From the NCBI RefSeq assembly GCF_033115175.1, contig NC_084834.1:90256462-90320461 (forward strand): a DNA stretch of 64,000 nt. The letters are read 5' to 3'. The notes below the pieces were generated by a model, which had not been told where the DNA came from, did no database searches, and saw only the letters and a list, made by a program, of their open reading frames with translations. The DNA is from Lepus europaeus. Taxonomy: Eukaryota > Chordata > Mammalia > Lagomorpha > Leporidae. Positions 56,552 through 64,000 of the stretch are shown piece by piece. A program made the position numbers and the translations under genes. Within the stretch, counting starts at the first letter, position 1, and each line of letters begins with the position of its first letter.

Positions 56552-56847
56552 ATATGGAATGCACACTTACACATACATTTACAAAATGTGTAAAATTAAT
56601 AAATGTAAAACTCTGTAATATTTTAAGATTTTTTATCTTTATTTTAAAAAGCGCATTTCAAATTCAATTCCACATAACAGAAGCTAGTCAGAGTATGGAA
56701 ATGTGTTCATATCCATGCCAAAAGTGTGTGTCAGTTAAATTCTTGCCTAATTCAAGTTAAAAAAAAAACTCTTTAATGATTTTCAGCTGTCGATATAGTA
56801 TGCTCATGCCATTTATTTTGTTCTCTTGCCCGTCTTGTTTTTCATAG

Positions 56848-56955
56848 CATGGAATTGAGGAAACAGCTGCTGAATGCAGGAGACTGGGTGCCCAGGCTCA
56901 TCCCTTTGTGGTTGACTGCAGTAACCGAGAAGATATTTACAGCTCTGCAAAGAAG
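56848..56955 (+). CDS. HSD17B11: HSD17B11 coding exon 2
   Basis: A 108-bp, 36-codon, phase-0 exon encoding residues 71-106: HGIEETAAECRRLGAQAHPF, then VVDCSNREDIYSSAKK. The acceptor is gtttttcatag before 56848 and the donor GTAAAATT follows 56955. Asp93 in VVDCSN is the conserved acidic residue after beta-strand 3 that contacts the adenine in SDR enzymes. The intron to exon 1 is 9,782 bp. The next exon, expected to encode the NNAG motif, was looked for to the window end and not seen. An ERV LTR fragment begins about 100 bp after the donor, in antisense orientation. Confidence 0.96.
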
Positions 56956-56999
56956 GTAAAATTCAGTTGGAATCTTACCATGTGAGAGCAGAGAGTGTT

Positions 57000-57440
57000 T
57001 TGGAGATGTTAGGAAAAGAGTTGCAGATTGGTACCTCCTCACTCAGGGCACCAAAATGTTAGGAAGACAGGTGCAGAATAGAGAGGAAGCCATGTACGAA
57101 TTTACAGCCAGACCAAATTTATTCAGAGAAAGTAAATTCGCAGAGGTGGGTGGTGGGTGACCAATTGCCTGCGTGCACATGATGGAACCCCGATGCCCGG
57201 GGGCTGGGCCTTTTGGTATTTTAGGAGGGCTAGGGATGGGGGTGGGAGAAGGGGGCAGCAGGCAGGAGGAGAATTCCTGGAGCTGGAGCAACTGGTCTTT
57301 CAGGTGCTCTTGGGGGGTGGGGTATGAAGGCAATAGGGTGTGAGACCCAATTGAGATTCCAGGGCAAGGAATACATTGCCCTATCTTTTGGGCAATGAGC
57401 AAGAATGGCTGAAGCTTATGTCTTTGTTCCATTAGGAGAT
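57000..57440 (-). mobile_element. ERV LTR 3' part with primer-binding-site-like sequence
   Basis: 57058-57440 aligns with 21599-21970, the LTR 3' half. On the minus strand the LTR ends CCTAACA and is followed by TTTTGGTGCCCTGAGTGAGG (57038-57057), a PBS-like sequence beginning TGG. No coding sequence remains. Confidence 0.7.
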
Positions 57441-57773
57441 GACCGAGTCCAATTATGATACACACAGAATGAGAAATGTGGTTTTCCTAACGTCGTGTAG
57501 TTTGCCAGTGGCAGACCCAGAACTAGAACCTAAAACTGAGATTCTCAGATTTTAGTATGTTCTGAAAACTACAAACAATGTACACTATTGGGCCTCCCAT
57601 CAGATATTTTCTTTCAGTAGGTTGAGGGCAGTGCCTAGAAATCCACATATTTAGCACCCTGTAGCCACGCTGGCCCATGAGTCTGACACAGGTAAATATC
57701 CTAGGATGACACTTGCAGAATCACTGACCGTGTCCTGTGATGCCCATTCAGAGAACTAGGTTAGAAAGTTAGG

Positions 57774-58025
57774 AGAGGGACATGCGTTATGGCACAGTGG
57801 GTTCTATACTCCCTCATAATGCCTTTGGGAAAGCAGCAGAAGATGGTCCAAATACTTGGGCTCCTGCCACCCATGAGGGAAACCAGATGGAGTTCCAGGG
57901 TCCTAGCTTTGGCCTGGCCCAACCCTGGCTACCCCTGCCATTTGGAGAATGAACCAGCAGATTGAAGATCTCTCTCTCCTCTGTCACCCTACCTTTCAAA
58001 TAAATAAATAAATGTTAAAAAAGGA
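57774..58025 (+). mobile_element. Old SINE
   Basis: GTTATGGCACAGTGGGTTCT head, TTTCAAATAAATAAATAAAT tail; middle deleted. Confidence 0.7.
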
Positions 58026-58064
58026 AGTTAGAATTAACCTATTCTTTATCAGGTTTTTATCATA

Positions 58065-58439
58065 GGTAGATATATTTCTTTTTTTTTTTTTAATTTTTGA
58101 CAGGCAGAGTGGACAGTGAGAGAGAGAGAGACAGAGAAAGGTCTTCCTTTGCCGTTGGTTCACCCTCCAATGGCCGCCGCGGTAGCGCGCTGCGGCCGGC
58201 GCACCGCGCTGTTCCAATGGCAGGAGCCAGGTGCTTCTCCTGGTCTCCCATGGGGTGCAGAGCCCAAACACTTGGGCCATCCTCCACTGCACTCCCTGGC
58301 CACAGCAGAGAGCTGGCCTGGAAGAGGGGCAACCGGGACAGGATCGGTGCCCCGACCGGGACTAGAACCCGGTGTGCCGGTGCGGCAAGGCGGAGGATTA
58401 GCCTGTTGAGCCACGGCGCCAGCCGGTAGATATATTTCT
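58065..58439 (-). mobile_element. Young CSINE with 15-bp target-site duplication
   Basis: SINE 58080-58424 between perfect GGTAGATATATTTCT copies. AGCGCGCTACCGCGG variant. Confidence 0.93.
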
Positions 58440-58724
58440 ATAAAGCATTATTTGCCTCTTCTATGTACCACTGAGGTATGCTTTTTACAATGGGATTTCA
58501 CTGTGAACGCATTTGCACTTGTCAACTAATACCCAAATGGAAGAAAGGTTGCCAGCTTTACCTGGGAAAAGTCATTAAAATACTCATTCCTGGGCCTTAC
58601 CCCTGGCTGTTATGATGGAATAGGTAAAAGATTCTGACTCATCTAGAGTTGAGAACCTCTTTGTTTAGGGAATTTTAGATTTTGGTTCATTTTTAGCTTC
58701 TTTTTCTAATTGCTTATCTTTTCT

Positions 58725-59050
58725 TTCTTTTTTTTATTTTATTTATTTAGTTGAGAGGTAGAGTTACAGAGAGAGAGAGGGAGAGACAGAAAGAAAGGTC
58801 TTCTTTCCACTGGTTCACTCCCCAATGGCCACAATGGCCGGAGCTGCGCCTATCTGAAGCCAGGAGCCTCTTCTGGGTCTCCCACATGGGTGCAGGGGCC
58901 CAAGACTTGGGCCATCTTCCATTGCTTTCCCAGGCCATAGCAGAAAGCTGGATTGGAAGAGGAACAGCCAGGACTAAAACCAGCACCCATATAGGATTCT
59001 GGCTCCGCAGGCAGGGTATTAACCTGCTGTGACACAGCACTGGGCCTGCT
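58725..59050 (-). mobile_element. CSINE2
   Basis: TTTATTTATTTAGTTGAGAG at left, CTGTGACACAGCACTGGGCC at right. Confidence 0.86.
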
Positions 59051-59218
59051 AGTCTTTTATTTCTAATATCTCTTTATTATTATTATTTTTATTGATGTAG
59101 TCTGAGCTAAGTCAAAAGAATTAGTAGAAGTTACTTTGATCAAGGATAGAAAAAAGCTCCCCATAGCGGGGTTACATTAAGAGGAAGGCCTACATCTGGC
59201 ATTTAATAATAATCACTA

Positions 59219-59350
59219 TGAGGGGACTTCAAAGATGTGCAGAGAAGTGGAATTATAAAATTAGTTTCTTTTGCTGCAAAAGCTTTTGAAGTGCATGCAT
59301 AGTTTCTTCATCATCTGCATTGTCCATGAACCTTATGGAGACCCCTCATA
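59219..59350 (+). mobile_element. Mariner-like MITE, complete
   Basis: TATGAGGGGACTTCAAAGAT at left and ATGGAGACCCCTCATA at right form a terminal inverted repeat bounded by TA. Confidence 0.75.
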
Positions 59351-59394
59351 TTTTCCTTAGGTTAACTCTGATTGTACTCCATTAAGGTGAGCAT

Positions 59395-59645
59395 ATTGCA
59401 TAGTGTTTAAGACCTTGGACTCAGGAGCTGGATTTCCAGGTTTTGGTTCTTCCCTTCCAGTCAGTCCTAATTGTATGACTGTGAGCAAGTCCTTTAACAT
59501 CTTTGTGTCTACTCACCTGTAAAAGGGGACCCGCAGCAGTTCCTAACACATAGGGTTATTAATGCATGTTAAAAGAGTAATGATACAAAGTACTTGGAAC
59601 ATTATCTGGCCCACAGTAAGTGCTAGTTTTTGGTGTTATAATAGA
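59395..59645 (+). repeat. MIR
   Basis: GACTGTGAGCAAGTCCTTTA, CACCTGTAAAAGGGGACC, CCCACAGTAAGTGCTAG: the MIR core and 3' region. Confidence 0.75.
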
Positions 59646-60364
59646 ATTACTGATCTTGCCTATAGATTTTCATTATTAGTCATTATTAGAGGAATCTACT
59701 AGCACAACATCCTTAGTCACCTAAATGGAAAACATTCTTTTACAGATTCATCCAGGAATGGAGTATCCTGGGAAAGATAATTTTATTTTAACCTACTCCA
59801 TATATTTTTAACTATAGAGTTTGTATTGAAATAGTTTTAAGGCTGTATGCTTAAATAGAGTATATACAAGGACATGTGAATATCAGGTATTTTGAAGTAG
59901 GTATGAGTATTTTGAGTGTTTTGATTATCAGCACATTTTTATGGCTCTAAACAATTAAATTCTGTTAGCTTTCATTAGTAAGAAATATGTGAACCAGACA
60001 GTCACACAGTAACAAAATAACAGTAGTCAAGAGTGGAAAAGTTCATTGTGAATATAAAACAATAATTTGTATTTTGAGGGTTATTAATTCAGAAGCATTG
60101 CTATAGTTTCATCAATTCAATCACATACAGTGTTTTAGTTTTCATAATAACTTGGGGACATTATTCTGAATATCAGTTTTCATGTTGTACTAGAGATGTG
60201 GATATAGGGATAAATGGTGTTAACCAAGGGCCAAACAACTTAGCTTGACACCATGATAATTTAAGCACACCCTGCTCCTGCTGCAATTCAGTTCTGACAG
60301 ATGAGCCTGTGGCCTAGCACACTGACACCCTCCTAGGGCAGTGGTAGATCTTTGCATTTTTAGG

Positions 60365-60595
60365 AGGCTTGTCCTGGGTTCTGAAGTCAAACAGATCTTG
60401 GAAACTCAGCTCCATCATTTAATAGTCACATGATGTTGGGCAAGAAACTTAACTATTCTGTGTTTCATGTTTCTCCTCTTTGAAGTACGCAGATAAGAGT
60501 TGTTGCCTCACAGAATTTTTATGAGGACTAAGTAAGATGACTACTGACATCGTATAAAATGCCTAACAGAGTGGAAGCCTCTTCTGGGCTCTTCA
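60365..60595 (+). repeat. MIR
   Basis: GATGTTGGGCAAGAAACTTA, CTCACAGAATTTTTATGAGG, AAAATGCCTAACAGAGTGG. Confidence 0.72.
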
Positions 60596-60898
60596 CCACC
60601 TTCCCCTCAGTCCTCCAACACACTGTAGCACCAGCCCTAGAGAATAACCTTGTGAATAGGAGCTAATATCTATTGGGAACACAATGCATAACAAAATGCT
60701 CTGTGTCTCTTGAGTCTGTCTACCCAAGAATCTTAGATACTCAATGAAATGTAAAATTGTTGTAGAAGATATTCTTGCATTGCTAACACTTAAACTGTGG
60801 TACTCCAGGCTTACAAAAAGTAGAGTGTAAGCAGCAAGATTTATGATCTTTCCTACTTGAAGGTAGTGTTACTAAATCATGTGAGTCCAGAAGATAGA

Positions 60899-61300
60899 AA
60901 TACTATTTCAAAGAAATTTTTTTTTATTTTTATTTTTATTTTTTTTATTTATTTTTATTTTTATTATTATTATTTTTTTTTGACAGGCAGAGTGGACAGT
61001 GAGAGAGAGACAGAGAGAAAGGTCTTCCTTTTGCCGTTGATTCACCCTCCAATGGCCGCCGCGGTAGCGCGCTGCGGCCGGCGCACCGCGCTGTTCCGAT
61101 GGCAGGAGCCAGGTGCCTCTCCTGGTCTCCCATGGGGTGCAGAGCCCAAACACTTGGGCCATCCTCCACTGCACTCCCTGGCCACAGCAGAGAGCTGGCC
61201 TGGAAGAGGGGCAACCGGGACAGGATCGGTGCCCCGACCGGGACTAGAACCCGGTGTGCCGGCGCCGCAAGGCGGAGGAATACTATTTCAAAGAAATTTT
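60899..61300 (-). mobile_element. 5'-truncated young CSINE with 22-bp duplication
   Basis: SINE 60921-61278. The head complement stops at GCAAGGCGGAGG, lacking about 28 bp including the box A region. A 22-bp duplication containing ACTATTTCAAAGAAATTTT lies at 60899-60920 and 61279-61300. Confidence 0.92.
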
Positions 61301-61362
61301 ATCATCTGTATTTTTCCCCCTTTGAGTACAAATGGTCTGTAAAATTCAATGGATGCTTTCTT

Positions 61363-61701
61363 TCTTTCTTTTTTCTTTTTTTTTTTTCTTTTTTTGACAG
61401 GCAGAGTGGACAGTGAGAGAGAGAGACAGAGAGAAAGGTCTTCCTTTTTTCCATTGGTTCACCCCCCAATGGCTGCTGCAGCCGGCACGCTGCAGCTGGC
61501 ACACCGCGCTGATCCAAAGCCAGGAGTCAGGTGCTTCTCCTGGTCTCCCATGTGGGTGCAGGGCCCAAAGACTTGGGCCATTCTCCACTGCACTCCTGGG
61601 CCACAGCAGAGAGCTGGACTGGAAGAGGAGTGACCAGGACAGAATCAAGTGCCCTGACCGGGACTAGAACCCGGTGTGCCGGCGCTGCAGGCGGAGAATT
61701 A
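61363..61701 (-). mobile_element. CSINE, head truncated
   Basis: Tail T/C-rich at 61358-61395, CTCT body, ending GCAGGCGGAGAATTAGCC then poly-T of the next element. About 22 head bases are missing. Confidence 0.85.
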
Positions 61702-62010
61702 GCCTTTTTTTTTTTTTTTTTAATATTTATTTATTTGAAAGAGTTATAGAGGCAGAGAGAGAGATCTGCCATCCACTGGTTCACTCCCCAGAGGGCATCA
61801 ACAGCCAGGGCTGGGTCAGGCCATAACTAGGAGTTTCATCTGTGTCTCTCATGTGGTTGGCAAGGGCCAAAACACTTGAGCCTTCTTTTGTTGCTTTTCC
61901 CAGGCCATTAGCAGGGAGCTGGATTGGAGGTGAAGCAGCCAGGGCATGAACAATTGCCCATATGGGATACTGGTGTTGCAGGTGGTGGCTTCACCTACTG
62001 CACAGGCCCC
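61702..62010 (-). mobile_element. CSINE2 abutting previous SINE
   Basis: AATATTTATTTATTTGAAAG at left, CTTCACCTACTGCACAGGCC at right. Confidence 0.83.
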
Positions 62011-62201
62011 ATCAGTGGCTGTCTTCTATTGCTCTTGGCAGCTAGCCTTATTCTTTTGCTTATACTTCCTCAACTGAAATAATTTTGCCTATGATAGTTG
62101 CTATGACCTTTGAAATCTGGCCCCAAGGGCTTACATAAACCCTTTTACGTGATCACTTTAATTTCTCAAATGTTTTTCCTCTTGACTCAATACCAAAATT
62201 A

Positions 62202-62535
62202 AGCTTTCATTATCAGCGGCTGGCATTGTGGCGTAGTTGATAAAGCCACCACCTGTGACAGCAGCATTCCATATGGGGGTCAGTTCTTGTCCCCACTGCT
62301 CCACTTCTAATCCAGCTTCCTGCTAATGTGTCTGGGAAAGAAGGGGAAGATGGGCCCCTGCGTTCATGTGGGAGACTTGGAAGAAGCTTCGGGCTCCTGG
62401 CTTCTGATCGGCCCTGTTCTGGCCATTGTGGCCATTTGAGCAGTGCAGCAGATGGAAGACCTTTCTCTCTGTCTCTGCCTCACTCTCTGGCTTTCAAATA
62501 AATAAATAAATCTTAAAAAAAAATTTCATTATCAA
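62202..62535 (+). mobile_element. CSINE2
   Basis: SINE 62216-62523 (GGCTGGCATTGTGGCGTAGT), flanks TTTCATTATCA. Confidence 0.87.
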
Positions 62536-62810
62536 GAGGAGACACAAAATACATACTACTAGAAAAATATTCCTATGTATTTTTATATGATTTACTTAAT
62601 TTATATTTTCATATTAAATACTCTCATAACACCTCAGGTCAAAAAAAGAACTGTCAGACATGTTAGTTGTACACAGATGTGAATGGATAGCTATAGTGAT
62701 GGGCAGTAATAATGAGAGTAGTAGCAGTTGATGATCTATACCAGATTCAGTGCCAGCTTCTTTACATTTTTTACTTAATTTGTTCCCATAGCGACTCACA
62801 AGGAAGCTAT

Positions 62811-62946
62811 ATGAGGGACCTTCAAAAAGTTAATGGAAAATGCATATTATGAAAACACCATGCATGTTTTTCAGACTTGGTTTTGTACCAAAATCAACTT
62901 AACTTTTAATTCTGTTTCTTCCCATGAACTCTAAAAAGTACTCATT
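62811..62946 (+). mobile_element. Mariner-like MITE, complete
   Basis: ATGAGGGACCTTCAAAAAGT at left, CATGAACTCTAAAAAGTACT at right, internal ACCAAAATCAACTTAACTTT. Confidence 0.73.
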
Positions 62947-63065
62947 ATTATCTCTATTTTTATAGAGACAGAAATGAAGTTTTGAGAGATAAAGTAACTT
63001 GTTCAAGGCCCCATAGATAATGAGTGGCAGGCACAGCCTGTTCAGGAGCCAAAGTTCACCAAAGA
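62947..63065 (+). repeat. MIR-like remnant
   Basis: TTATAGAGACAGAAATGAAG and GTTCAAGGCCCCATAGATAA resemble MIR. Confidence 0.55.
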
Positions 63066-63449
63066 TTCCACATTCCTCCCGCTGAGCCTACCATGCCTGG
63101 TGGAGAATGACTGGAGCTATAGAAAGAGTGGCCAGAAAAATACAGAAACAGAAATAAAGGAACAGAAGGTTTAGTCAGCTTAAAACTGTAATCAGTTTTA
63201 CATAATTCTGCGTAAATTGTCCCTGAATTTGCCACTTAACTTTTTTTGCTTACCTTTTGAAGTAGCGCTTTAAAATGAAATCTGCTTAGTCACATGCCTC
63301 TTGAGTTATAATCAGCTAGCCAACTCCAGAGGCTGAATTGCGAAAGAAAACTTCTAGCTAGCTATTTGCAGATAGAGCCCTTCTGGACATAAATACCTAA
63401 ATTTAAAGTTTTTTCTTTTTTTTTTTTTTCACATTGGCACATAGATTTC

Positions 63450-63968
63450 AAAACTGCTTTTTTTCAAGGAGGTACCCTTCTCTGAAGGGAGGAGAGAACT
63501 TTCACTTTGACAATGGCCTTGTCGAAATAAGATCAAAGTCGGCGAGCTCAGGGGGCTTCTATGGCCTTGGCAACTCATGACTAGAGCCTGGGGAGATTGC
63601 TGACGCCTTAAACAAGAGTATCAATTTGTTAAGTCAACTACAGGAGTCACTGTGCATAGGATCTCTGTCCTTAATGTGTAGTTCGATGTGAATTAATGAT
63701 ATGACTAGTGCTCAAACAGTATTTGGCACTTTGTGTTCTATGTGGGGGCAAACTGATGAAATCTTTACTTAATATATACTAAATTGATCTTCTGTATATA
63801 AAGATAATTGAAAATGAATCTTGATGTGAATGGAATGGGAGAGGGAGCGGGAGATGGGAGGGGTGCGGGTGGGAGGGAAGTTATGGGGGGGGGGAAGCCA
63901 TTGTAATCCATAAACTGTACTTTGGAAATTTATATCTACTAAATAAAAGTTTAAAAAAACCTGCTTTT
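63450..63968 (+). mobile_element. 5'-truncated L1 3' UTR
   Basis: L1 3' UTR about 63465-63953 with polypurine tract 63835-63900 and end AATAAAAGTTT. Flanks AAAACTGCTTTTTTTC and AAAACCTGCTTTTTTCC. Confidence 0.87.
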
Positions 63969-64000
63969 TTCCCACATTTATTGAAAAACCTATGTAATAG

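Noticed and set aside
60857..61342. 161-codon plus frame
   Set aside because: Antisense translation of a CSINE including its poly-T tail.
1..64000. CRISPR array, operon or prokaryotic defence system
   Set aside because: No regularly spaced direct repeats; repeats are interspersed SINE/LINE copies; genes are spliced.

Overview
This is a vertebrate nuclear window, almost certainly European rabbit (Oryctolagus cuniculus) or a close lagomorph. I recognise the lagomorph C-family SINEs (CSINE) by their tRNA-like head, Pol III box B (GGTTCTAGTCC) and CT-rich 3' part. About 60 copies or fragments are visible. A lagomorph-type L1 with a characteristic polypurine 3' UTR is also present. There is no sign of bacterial, phage or plasmid DNA, and no operon, CRISPR array or defence system.

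Two protein-coding genes enter the window, arranged head to head as in the human 4q22 neighbourhood. NUDT9 (mitochondrial ADP-ribose pyrophosphatase) is on the minus strand. Its first four coding exons lie at 11885-11991, 9765-10004, 6671-6766 and 2999-3085; the Nudix catalytic exons are off the left edge. HSD17B11 (17-beta-hydroxysteroid dehydrogenase 11) is on the plus strand, with coding exons 1 (46856-47065) and 2 (56848-56955); the rest is off the right edge. All complete exon-intron junctions are GT/AG and the codon phases close exactly, so both genes look intact here. Each start lies in a CpG-rich promoter (about 11.8-12.7 kb and 46.2-46.9 kb), separated by about 34.9 kb of intergenic DNA.

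Layout: 1-12 kb, NUDT9 introns with mostly plus-strand SINEs. 12-46 kb, intergenic DNA dominated by repeats: SINEs, MaLR-type LTRs, an ERV LTR, and one near-full-length minus-strand L1 (about 32.2-39.5 kb) carrying two later SINE insertions. 46.2-64 kb, the HSD17B11 promoter and first introns, again SINE-rich, with an ERV LTR fragment just downstream of exon 2.

Most long open frames are SINE or L1 translations and are not reported as genes. The interesting material is the record of retrotransposition: nested insertions at one site with three target-site copies, a 33-nt U2 snRNA fragment flanked by a 14-bp duplication, a mariner-like MITE family including one copy split by an L1 and a SINE, and a young CSINE subfamily with shared diagnostic differences. 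I found no convincing new biological system. Repeat family names come from recalled consensus features, not from a database search.
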